DNA from: Mesaphorura yosii
Taxonomy: Eukaryota > Arthropoda > Collembola > Poduromorpha > Tullbergiidae
NCBI GenBank assembly: GCA_009869945.1
Contig: WIXG01000327.1
Location: 24,161-88,160, forward strand
Length of the DNA: 64,000 nt
Reading direction: 5' to 3'
The position numbers and the translations under genes were made by a program. The first letter of the stretch is position 1; every line of letters starts with the position of its first letter. The notes beneath the pieces were generated by a model, which was not told the origin of the DNA, made no database searches, and saw only the letters and a program-made list of their open reading frames with translations. Positions 34,956 to 45,982 of this stretch are shown piece by piece.

Positions 34956-37900
34956 TCAGGTAAGAGAGAGAGAGAAAATGCAGGACAAAAAAGGTCTCTG
35001 AAAAGGAGAGAGGAAAAAAGGTCGCGACCAGTGCAGCTGCGGCCGCATTTTTTTCCTTCTCTCCATTTGTGTTTGTCTTTTGTGGACACGACGGTCGGAG
35101 ATGACTGCTGAGAAGGGGAACGGTCGGTCCAGCAGCAAGCAGTGATAAACGCAGTGAGTGAGCGTACAGGTAAAGGAATGACACGGACGAATGCAAGACG
35201 TGAGTGCTGGAGCACCTTTTGTCTGTCCATCTCTTGAGCGATGGAATTCGAATGCCTTCAGGGCTCCCTGCCACTGCTCTATTCTACGGTTGACCCTTGC
35301 CCGACTATGCACACTGCTGGGATGATATTTTTATGAATGGTGCAGACTAAAAATAATCTTACCTTCTCAACCCCGTCCACCCTGTCTTTTGATTGATTGA
35401 CCCGGGCTCGGTGCAGTCCTGAACACATGCACACTAACTGTGTACTTGAAGGTGTACTCTGCCGCTTAAAGGTTGAAAGGGTACTCTGATGACTTTAGCG
35501 GTGGCCGGAGAGAAATACTGAGCCTGGAACACAACCAGAGTTGCCTTTAATTAGGAACTGGAATTTCACACGAAAGAATGTTGCGCTGTAGCGAGAGTTA
35601 ATGAGTCCGAGAAAGTAGAAAAGCGAAAAAAAGTGGGCAGACGTATTGGGCTCGCACGCAGACTCGCACTGAGGGGAGAGGCAGTGCGCTAATTGCGAGC
35701 GTGTGGAGAAGAAAGTGGCTTCCCCGAATGAGCAGAAGGCAGAGAGAGTAATTAGCGTGTGCAGCGCACTGCTCTGCTCTTTTTCGCGAATGCCGTGCCG
35801 TGCTCGTTCATGGGCGGAGCTCCTCCTCCGTCTTAAGACACTGGCTCCCCATCCGCTGATTGGCCGGAGGAGAAAGTTGTCGCCAACTCCCTTGCACCAC
35901 ACTCTCTAATTACCGTGCTTTTTAATTACGCGACTCTTTCCCCGTCCCTTTGCTCTCCCACCTTTCTTCTTACCCCGGCGACGGAACCCGAAATTCAGTC
36001 GGCACTCACCCCGCTCAAGGAATCCTCCAAGACTAATTAAGAGACACACGAAAACACAGACACGGAGAAACGCAGAGTTTTTTCTTTCACGACGACGGAT
36101 GCGATAGGAACTTTCGTTTCAGAGTTTAGGAACTTTGGTTGCGGTCAGAGTTTTAATTATGCAGAGAGTCGTACCAGCACTCTTACCGTCTTGCCCGTGC
36201 GAGTGACTGTCGTCAACTAACTACCGAGTCTAAATACGGTGAAGGAGTACTGCTCATCATCACCCTTTCTACTTTCGGAGCTGCGTCTCTCCTTTTTTTC
36301 TCTCTTTCTTAAACAAGCCGCGGCTCGCTCTTCCCTCTTTACTGCTATTATTATTATAAAAAACGGAGAGAGAATTTCTCCTGTTTCGTATGCAATAATA
36401 ATAATTTCTCCGCTCTCCGTCTTCCATTTTCTCTCTTCTCTACTCCTATTTTTTAAGGAGCGCACATTTCTCCATGTAGAGAGACGGAGAGGGAGAGAGA
36501 AGGGAGTGGAGAAAATTGTAAAGACGTTCCCGGCTCTCCCTCACCGTCTCTCCTTCCCTCATTTCATATGTGTATGTACTGAGCTCGCATTTAAATTGGA
36601 AGCCGAGAGAGAGGGAGAGAAAGTAAATGAGCGAACGGGAGAGAAGGATTTTTTTTCCGCCTGTACCGCGCGAACGGCCGAAAACGGGGGGATAAAAAAA
36701 AAGAGAGTACACTGCTCGTGAAGGGAACTTTTTCTCCTCTGTCTCTCTCTTCCTCTCGTATGATTATTATTAGGAGCCCGGAGAATGTGTACACATAATT
36801 TCAAACTCTCCCGAGAACCTCTGCTCATTCCTTAACTTTTCCGCAATAATTAAGCGGAGCTGGACCACTGCGGACAATTAGAGCAGTGTGTTCAGGGGCA
36901 TTTTCTTTTTAAGGAGGGGGACCCCAAAGAGTGGGGAGCACATTAATCCGAGACTTTTGCATTTCCAGGCCGGCTGAACGTGCGTTTCATTAATCCGAGA
37001 CTGTGCAGACTCTGCATCATCTCCTGGAGAGAAGACGGAGGTGGAGGAGAGTCTCTGAGAAATTTCTCCATCATAACGAATCCCGAGGAGAGACGGTGAG
37101 GGAGAGAACATACACAATTTTCCATTAACTTTAAAAAAGGGAGAAAAAAGTAGATGGAATGCATACACGGGCGGAATGAGAAGAGGGAAAAAAGTCAATA
37201 CACAAGAAAAAAGCGAGGAGAAAGAAGTATGGAATGAAGGAGAGGGGAACAGAGTGAAAAAAAGTGCTCCGTCTCTTTGCATAAATTCCCGGGCCCAGCA
37301 CTCTGGAGCTCATTCTCACTGCCTGCATTGCCACGGGATTTTTTAGCTGTATTGATTTTTCTCCGTGCAGCTCGACGCGAGTGTCTCTCCTTTATTATTA
37401 TGATTGCCGTCGTACTACTGAAGGCGAGCATGGGGAAATTTTTTAATGGCAATCTCTCTCTCTCCGTCGCTTTATTCCGCTTGTATCGTAATCAGAGAGA
37501 AGGAGAGAGAAGTAGAGAAGCCCACATTAAAAAAAAAGTGCTGGAGACAGAGAAAGGAGTACAGTTCCGAGAGAACCTCCGCCGTTGATTTGTGATTCGG
37601 GTGGAGGGAGGAGGAGGAGCTAAAAGGAAGAGAAAGTTCGTGTAAAGAGAAAAGGCTGCCGCTAATAAGCAGCCGGGAAGGTGAAAGCGGGTTCCGTTCT
37701 TCTCCTTCTCTCCTTCCCGGCTCTCTGTGTGTAAATGAGAGCGGGCAACGTCTTTGCAGTAAGGCGAGGAGGTACAGCAGGCTCTCTCTTTTAATGTCCC
37801 CTCTCTGCTGTTCTCTCCGAGCTTGCATAATAAGCGACCCTCCACTCCTACTCTCTTCTCTTTCCCGGGATTTTTTTTCTCTTCTTTTTTTCTCCTAAAT

Positions 37901-38050
37901 TTTTTTAGCGGAGATGAGAGAAAATTGGATTTCTCTGCTCCGCTGCTCTCCCTCACCGTCTCTCATCTCGGATCTCATCTCTCCGAATATCCCCTTGTCT
38001 GCATTTCTCTTCTCTCTGCATTCCTTATCCCGGAATTCCATAAAAAGAGA
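34956..38050. promoter_or_regulatory. GA/CT-rich tract block
   Basis: About 3 kb in which GAGAGAG and CTCTCTC runs alternate on the two strands, especially 36240-38000. Open frames here are low-complexity (Arg/Glu/Lys or Ser/Phe/Leu) and read as shadows of the tracts. GAGA-type tracts bind GAGA factor in insects and mark promoters and Polycomb response elements. A regulatory role for zfh2 is inference. Confidence 0.4.
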
Positions 38051-41000
38051 CTCACTCTCCGGGCGCGAGAATTAATGAGGAGCCCATGCAGATTGCAATC
38101 TTGTAATTACAGTCGCAATTACTCTCGGACTCCACTGGCACAACTACTAACGCATGCAAACCCCCGTAATTAAATCTGGTAATTGCAAGCAGTGCCCCCT
38201 CCGCTGTCTTTGCAAAAGTACTCTGCGGAGACGGCCGGAACGGAAACGGCGAGACATGATGCGGGGCAATGACTGAAGGCACGGGGATGCACAATCATTG
38301 AAGGCAAATCAAGGAAGGCAATCATTGCACAATCGGAAAATGTCGGGCAAACTGCGCACACCGAAAACTGAGCAGATGGAAGGCAACCGCCACTCATGGC
38401 GGTCTCAATTCGCGGAGCAGTTTGGGAGTCCGCGCTAATGGAGCACAAAAGAGCGATCGAGACACTGAGACTTGAGGTCTCAGTGTCTTGTATCACTTGA
38501 GACCGAGGTTGCTGAAAACCGGCCAGTGCTCAGCCCCCCGCCCGAAAACAATGAACGACTGAGGAAGCTCCGTTCCAAGCGTCTAAATCATAAACGTACC
38601 CCCGTCTGTCGAAAGCGGCGATTCGGTGGCGAGGTTTCCGTGAGTTTTTTTTTGAGAAAGCACTGCTCTTCTCCTAGAGCGTGAGCACTTTTGGCACGGG
38701 TCAAACACTGCGGTGAACTGCACGGTGGAGCCTTTCGGTAAAAGAGACTCTGGACACGTGACCACCGTCCGTCTCTGTTTACAAACACTGTTCAAAAGTC
38801 AAAGGAGTACAGCGGAGGTTGCTAGGGGGAAGCCGGTCTCAGTGGTCCGGTCAAGAGTCGGCGAGTCACTGCTGAGACCACGGAGCTGGACAGCCGAGAA
38901 CACGAGCAAGAGAAAAAAAAGCAGTATGCGGGTGGAATTAATTACTCCAAAACCCCCTCCACCACCAGAAATACAGCTCTTAAAATTAAACGCAAAGGGG
39001 ATCGGAATTAAAAAAAGGAGAGGAGCGTTAATTTATATTGCACTCCCTCCACCACTCTCTTCTCTTGGGGGAAACGTGCGGGGCAATTAACCAAGGAGAC
39101 TCTGTGCTCTCTTGAGTGAGAGACGATGTTGAAAAAACAAGCGTAGTCCCCCCGCACTTTTGCGCTTAAGCCTTGTGCTCTCTTGCTTCATTTTCGTGTG
39201 GAGGTGTTCTACACTCGGGAAATTAGAGCCCATAGTTAAAAAAAGAAGGTATGCACATCGGTCGTGTTTAATTAATGGAGAAAAAAGGAGAGGACGAGCA
39301 GTGTGCTCTGCTCTGAGCAGTGAGCATTAAACTCTCTTCTGCTTACACAGCGGAGATAAGATAAAAAACGATTGGTCGCTTTCGTCCGCTTTGCCTCCAC
39401 CTTTTTTCTCTACTCTGCATTGTCCTCATGTATTCCGCTCCAGGCCAGTGCTGCTCTTGTACGCTTCTTTCTTAATACAATTATCGCTAATGATAATTTT
39501 TTCTCTCCTGTGCCAGAGCAACAGCCACACTGCAGACGATTCTCCTTCGCTCATTACAATATTAGGGAAAAAAATGATGATTGTGTCTTGTATTTCGATG
39601 ATAATGATAATCACTCTGCGTTTATTTTGGATGGTTGTTCCTACGGAATTCCTTTCCCCCCACCGTCCGTGCTCACCTGGGCCACGTTTTGCAGTGCACT
39701 ATTCTCGCTGCTGTTAAAATTCCCAAACGCTCGAGCAGAGTCGTGATCTCGAAAACTCGCAACTAAAATGAAGTGTCTGATAGAGATTTGTGTTTGAGAT
39801 GACAAAGAAGTTGAGAGTGCAACGCACTCGATTTATAAAACTCAACGACAATTAACACGAGTGTGCATGCAAAGTTCTCCGATTGCGTTCGGTTGATGAG
39901 GAGTTGAACCCAGAAATCCTGTACACAGTCGGGCGCAATTAACAAAGTACATTAAAATTCTTATGTATGCAGAGTTTTATTTTGAGAGTGCGCACTTTGA
40001 CTGGATGAGTAGCGATGCTAATGGACGATAATATACAATTTCGTCAACGAACTTGGATCATTGCTTTTGCGGTTACAAAACCCATCGCCCTGGCAGCAGT
40101 AGCAGTCCGGACAAAACTGCAGACAATTGCGGCTTCAGAATGGCGGCTCGAACGGGGTCAGGGGAGGGCTTCCACCGAGGGCTCTTTTACCTTTGCCAGA
40201 ATTCAGAGAATCTCAAAAGTTTTATTAACACTCGACCCTCCGGGGCGAAATTCCATTGCTCAACGCTAATTTGCATATAATCATAGAGATCGATCGAGTA
40301 TGAACCAATAAATCACCGATACTCAAGACTTGTATAATTTCCCCATGCACGACTCTCGAATTGGATCGGAGCAGATTCTCTCACATCATCCACCGGTCTC
40401 CGCTCTCTTTACTACACTCCGTCCTCCGCTCCCCGACAAAGAGTGGATCGGTCGCCATCTGCCAACTTCTCTCGCTCTGATCTCTCGCTTTCTCTCCCTC
40501 GTATTTCATCCCGGCTCCATCCTCTATGAACAGCCAGCGCCACCTCCCGTGGCTCTTACTCGTTCAAAGGTTCTGTACGTGTGTGAAAAAAATGACTCGC
40601 AGTGTCTACAAAAACTCGCTCACACTCTCCTCCGACTCTGTTTTTTTGCAACCGAGCCAACTTGAACGAATTAGAGAGAAGCAATTAAAAAAACTCGGGC
40701 TAAAAATAGCCACAGCGCCCCCGAATTAATTAATCGCAAGCACTGAAGAGATAATTTCGTGCAGCAGCAACCATTCGTGGGGGTTTCACCGTGCGGAGTT
40801 TCGGAGATTTTGGAGTGTTGGAGCAGCAGTGCTCTCGGGAATTGCACACCTTGCGAATTACGAATCGGCCGATGTGGCAGTTTCTTGCATGTATGCTGCG
40901 GAAATCGGCTCAGCAGTTTCAGCTGGAGATGAAAAGTCACTTTGCCCGTCGTTGCTCTCGCATGTCGGGAGTGTCCGATGGGAGCCAAGAGGATTTTACG

Positions 41001-42860
41001 GGGTACTCCAAACTCGGTGGATTCCAGCGTACTTAATAAAAACCGGATTCGGGAAGCCGCAACCTGGGTCAAACGCGAGCGCAGCGTATTCCGCGGAATT
41101 TTGCGGCGAATTTCATGCATACTCCACTCCATTCAGCCCGGAGGTCCCCAGCCTTAATTTAGTCACGGGGCCGAGTCGTCGCGGCCCGAGCGATTGAAAA
41201 GGTGAGAATTTGGGTAATTTGCATGGACACTTTGGAATTGGTCGCTAGATTCTGAAATAGTCGCGGAACCAGAAAAAGTGGCACGCCCTCGCCCATAAAT
41301 TTCCCAAAATTTAGAAAATTTTCCGTAGCTCCATCGGCAGCCATTCACAATTCACTGGCAATCAACCCCCCATCGTCACATGGAGACGGCCCGCAACCCC
41401 ACTCTCGCCAAAGTCGCCAGAGTTACCAAGACAGAAATTCCCCAATTTTTTCGCAACCAAAACAAAAAAATCAATCACCCCACTCTTACTGCATCGTGCA
41501 CACACTCGTTTTCGTGCACGGAGCACACTCTTATTCTGCTGTAGGCTGCTGCGCACACGCAAGAACATAATTAAAAGAGTAAATCCCCGGGATGTGTGCT
41601 GATGCGGGAGCGGTGGAAGAAATTGTGCTGTACTCGAAATTAACGCTTGTCAATTTCGCGCAGCCTATTCAGGGTCTCCCCATACCGAGAAGACCCCCAG
41701 GCCAAGGAACTTTGTGAGTGAGTCTCCTGGCCGCTATCCCCACCAACTGGCGCTGCGAAAAATCTGCGAGGGCTTACCCGAATTCTTCCCCAGTTTTCAG
41801 GGGGGCAAACTCCACAAGTCCCCAGCGGGTTCTGCACCGACACGGAAACAAACACAAAAAAATCAGCTCCGTCCGACTCCTTCGACTCCTGCGCAGCGAC
41901 TAATGAATGAGCCCCGGCCAGCCACAGAAAAAAAAACGGGGAAGCGAAAGGAAAAAAAACTAATCGCGTGCCGTGCTTTAATTTCTCTCCACTTCGTGAG
42001 TCATGCATTTTTTCTTCTCCTCTCCTCGCTTGCAGAGCTCTTGCATATAATCCAGAAACCAACAACCAGAGTAGTAGGAGAGACTAATTAATAAAAGAGA
42101 CGGTGGAGGGGGAATTTTTTTTCCACTCTTTTTCTGCTGCTGCACGGAGCGCGCAAACTCCGGGCTCTTTAATTAGACGGGAGAGAGAGTGAGGGAGAAC
42201 ACTTTTTTTCTCTCTGCACACTTGCAGTTCTTGGCTCGGTTTTTTCGCTGCACGCTTTCGTGTGTGAGTACGTGTGCGGGTTCGAAATTCCCCGACGAGA
42301 ACTCTGGAGGTAGTGTCATTTGGAAGTGGTGGCGCAATTTTGTCGTGGAGAACGCGAGTGGAGGCTCGTCGACACTGCAAAGAATCTAGACTTTCAAATC
42401 TCGACGCTGAAGGGTTCTCTGCTGGTGGTGGTGGAAGCACGTAAGCCATGCAGACGTAACTGTCAGCGTAACTCCATTCGCAGGTTGACGAGGAGGAGCG
42501 CCACTCTTTGATTGCAACCACACTCTTCTTGCAGGGGGGTGACCGCCGTGGAAGAGTCGCAGTGGAGTGTGATGATCCACGCTGCAGCATTGTCACGAAT
42601 AGTGCTCGGGTGCGGAGATCCGCCTCCAGACTTTTCTATTCTGGGAATAAGGACTGCGGTTAAAACCCCCCTTTGACCCCTTTGGAGTCTTGTTAAAAGA
42701 GTGTCTTGGACGTCGCCGAACCTGGGGGAGGCTCTGGGACACGTCACAAAACTCCCGCCACCGCCCTCTTCTCGAGGACTCAAAAAATTTCTCTGCAGAA
42801 AAGTCTCTCCGCCGAGTCACTCGCAAGTTGTGTGATTTTCGGAAGGGCCTCCCGACTCAA
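38051..42860. other. Gene desert, part 2
   Basis: No convincing gene; only overlapping frames under about 170 codons without domains. Contains a perfect hairpin at 38460-38488. GC content is higher than in part 1. Confidence 0.5.
38460..38488. repeat. Perfect 12-bp inverted repeat, 5-nt loop
   Basis: AGACACTGAGAC, loop TTGAG, then GTCTCAGTGTCT. All 12 pairs are Watson-Crick. Confidence 0.7.
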
Positions 42861-43049
42861 ATGAACCTGCGACCCGCAACCATGGTGAGTGGGGGAGTCG
42901 GAGTAAACAGTCGTAAAGCTCACTCACTACTCTACTTTCAGGTCCCACTTTGCAAATCGCCCCGGCACTCTTCCCCGGACTATCCCGGTTTGTTCCACCA
43001 AAGTCCCCCACTCCCAGTGGTGACCATTCTCGCCAAATATCACTTTTAA
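42861..43049 (+). CDS. Candidate small spliced gene (43 aa)
   Basis: Exon 42861-42884 ends ATG|GTGAGT. The 57-nt intron (42885-42941) ends TACTTTCAG, and exon 42942-43049 ends in TAA. An AATAAA follows at 43174-43179. The peptide would start MNLRPATM and end KYHF, with a Pro/Ser/His-rich middle. The intron length is a multiple of three, so the unspliced frame is also open and reaches back to 42690. Splice signals and a polyadenylation signal make transcription likely, but the coding potential is weak. It might be a 5' exon of the GPR158-like gene downstream. Confidence 0.3.
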   Translation: MNLRPATMVSGGVGVNSRKAHSLLYFQVPLCKSPRHSSPDYPGLFHQSPPLPVVTILAKYHF

Positions 43050-43497
43050 AAGTGGATCTAAAGTCCCACTGAGATTGGATGGCCAAAGCTCTCCGCAAAT
43101 CTCCCTGAAAAGACTGCGGATTACCGTCCCCCCGCTGGAGTTTTCCAAAGTCTTTGCTCGTACGCAGCGCTCTAATAAAAGACAATCCCGTCGCTAATTC
43201 TTATTTGCATATCGTCACTCTACTAATCATGAAACTATGGCGATATGATCATGTCGTAGGATTTTTCATGGTCTCCCCGCAGCAGGTTGCAGTTGAGCAG
43301 TGAAAAGTGAGAAAGTAGGGGATGAAAGTCAGGGTTGGAGAAAGTCGCGCCACCTACCGGTCTGTTACTCTACAGAGAGGAGAGGAGAAACAGCGCATCC
43401 TCAGTAGTAGAATTATCGATCGTGAGTTTCTCTCACACATTTCAATCATTCCCTGTCCAGTGGCATAAATCCCCACCAGCAGCAGGATCCGCCAGAG
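43050..43497. other. Gap before the GPR158-like gene
   Basis: Contains a possible donor (GTGAGT at about 43420) and acceptor (CCAG at about 43458) 39 nt apart. The joined frame does not lead cleanly into the receptor, so this is probably 5' UTR. Confidence 0.4.
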
Positions 43498-44948
43498 ATG
43501 AACTCGACACTCTGCTCTCTACTTTCCCACCACCCCCGTTTATTAAACTGTGAGGGTGACTTGCAACTCGAGAAGAGTTATAGTGAAGATGGTGTATTGT
43601 ACAAGGGGGAGTCCATTGAAATTGTGATGGCGGAAGAGTGCGAAGGAGACTGCTCCCGAGGTAGTCCACCACTTGAGTTGAGGATCACTTCCCTGACGGG
43701 GAGCATACTACTCTTATTAGTGAATGCAGTGCTATTAGTACTAATCCACAAGTACAGGAAGTGTAAGGTGAGTCCCGCGATCATCTTTGGCGGTCATGAG
43801 CAGTCTTGAATCCTCTTGATTTCCGACAGGCCCTCTCACTATGGAGACTCCACATTTTACTAGTTGTAGGGAGCAGCCTCCTAGCAGTAAGCCCCACAAC
43901 CAAATTGTACAGCTGTCCAGCCGGAGCTTGGTTAAGAGAATTAGGCTACATCTGTTGCTATGGTGGTGTGTTACTCATCCACTACAAGTAAGATAATTGT
44001 AACGACAGAATGTGTTGCCCCCGTATAGCTAACCACTTCTCTTCCCCACCTGCAGATCCCTCGTCGAGTGGAGGACACGCAAAGCACACAGGTGGATCGT
44101 TCGTGAAAAAGACCTACTGCGCTACCTATTCTTAATGCTTATTATAGTCACGGCTTATCTATCCAGCCACTCGCCATCTCCCTGTAGCAACTCGTACTTT
44201 CTAATAGTAACACTAGTCTCAGAATTACTATTGGCAACAGTAGCATTATACGAGTGCTGGGTCATCAGAAGTGGGGGTTTAGATAAAAACTACTTGCTAC
44301 TACTCATAACTGATCTAGCATCAGGTCTCGTCTATTTAGTCTGCTGGTGTATGGTCCCTTATTTATTAATGTGGGTAGAGCTTGTGAGAGTATTGCTGGG
44401 GGGACTCTGCATCTTCATTTTATATGGATGCAAGTTAAATGCTGCTACTGAGGAGTTGAAGACACGCCCTGGGACTATACAACAACGCAAGATTTATAAT
44501 AATGAGCTGATTGAGAATATAAACCTGGATGAGATGGAGGCGGGGGAGATTCGGGTGAGGACTCGCGAATGTTGTTTTCTTGTTTAAACTGATTTTGAAA
44601 TTTGGCGCCTGAATTTCTTACCGCAGTCCGAGTTGAAACGCGTCTACACCCAGCTGGAATTGCTAAGATCGAAAACGATGAGGCTAGACAATCCCCACAT
44701 TAGTAGGAGGAGGGGTGGGAGAAAACTAACTGCCAGTGGGGGAGGTGCAGGCATTGGGAGGCGGTTCTCGCTTCAGGTGAGGTTATAAATGGGAATTTTT
44801 GTGAAGCCGTTCCCATGGCTCCATACTCATGATTGCACTAAAATTGCAGCGCAAATCCGCCCACTCACAACAGAAGAAGAAACGCGTCCCCCCACCCGAA
44901 ATAACAGACTACATTGAGGACTCGATCTGCTCGAGGGAGGCGGAGTGA
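43498..44948 (+). CDS. GPR158/GPR179-like class C orphan GPCR, short ectodomain
   Basis: Exons 43498-43767, 43830-43987, 44056-44554, 44627-44776 and 44850-44948; about 391 aa. Seven hydrophobic segments are visible: GSILLLLVNAVLLVLIHKY, LHILLVVGSSLLAV, LGYICCYGGVLLI, LRYLFLMLIIVTAYL, YFLIVTLVSELLLATVAL, LLLLITDLASGLVYLVC and LVRVLLGGLCIFILYGC. After TM7 the ELKRVYTQLELL...NPHISRRR segment aligns with the conserved helix of GPR158 (ELKKLYAQLE...NPHLQKK). Human GPR158 binds RGS7-Gbeta5 and senses glycine through an extracellular Cache domain. Here only about 65 residues precede TM1, with four cysteines and no Cache domain. Either 5' exons are missing from my model or the receptor lost its ectodomain. 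A GTGAGT overlaps the final stop codon, so a longer tail is possible. Confidence 0.8.
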
Positions 44949-45982
44949 GTTGCCGTAGAGATTCTTTCTATCTGCATAGAGATTCCCCGCAGAAGTCTCC
45001 ATGGAGATACTCCAAAAAAAACCAAGCAAAAAAAAAGACAACGCTTTTTGGTACTATAAAAACGTGTATTTAGGAAAAATTCCGCTGCCAATGAGAGGAG
45101 TAACTGGCGAGATTTGTATTTGTGCTTTCAGCTATTATAGTTAGTGTGTAAAGGCCTGGGGACCATTGTTAGCATCGTACAGCTAGCTTGTCATCGTTAT
45201 GTGCTTTCTTTTTCCCTCTCGTTGCCATGCTCCCGAGTCAGGACCTCGAGCGCGTGCTCTGTACAAACAATGCAATTGGCGATGCCATACAAACCGAAAA
45301 GGGCAGAGTAGCGGCCCTAATTGTTTCAATTTTTTTTTGCTGTCGCTGTGGTAACAATAAATAACTTGAGAGATTGGGAGTGTTTGTCAGCCGTGAGTTT
45401 TTTGCGGGTCGCCGTGCCAGCCACCGTTCCACGGTAATTACGGGAGGAATCGCGTGCACGGGAGAAACCATCATACGCACTCCTGTGCGATAAGCCTATT
45501 TGAGAAGCCCACACTGTGTTATTTACTCGCATTTCGCGAAATCTCCACTCGCACTTGCACATATTCGCAGACTTCGATCAATAAAGCGGGAGTTCGCCAC
45601 ACGCATGTGCGGTGCGCCAGATTACACGCGAGAGTCGTGGAGCAGCAATAACGATGGGAGCGAGGCTCTATTCTGCAGCAGCAACTTTGCTACAATGACG
45701 GCAGTGCACGAGAAGTGTGCCAAGTAGAGCAACTGAGCTAGTGGCTTTCGCATTTCTAGAACTCGGACGCAGGACTCTCGCATGGCATACACGCTGCTGA
45801 CTGGCTGCACTGCAAAACTCATTTCGCTAGAGTCTCTATAGTTTGTAGCGGAGCGTTCAGCGAATTTCTTAACGAAAGAATCTTCGACGAGAATTCGACG
45901 CTGTTGCCATGGACGAGGAGTTGAGTAGGACGACTCGAACGTGAGATTCACGGCCTCCACTCTTGAGGTCCCTGGCTAGGGG
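44949..45982. other. Intergenic, Shab 5' region
   Basis: No coding exon recognised. GTTGCCATG-type X-box-like half-palindromes occur at about 45222 and 45903. The region probably includes the Shab promoter and 5' UTR. Confidence 0.5.

Noticed and set aside
36217-38173. Several 80-160 codon frames in the GA/CT-rich block
   Set aside because: They overlap on both strands, are low-complexity and follow the tract composition. None has splice or domain support.
43335-43553. Frame at 43335-43553 as an ectodomain exon of the GPR158-like receptor
   Set aside because: The joined frame over the 39-nt candidate intron ends in a stop, and the open frame does not match the receptor's phase.
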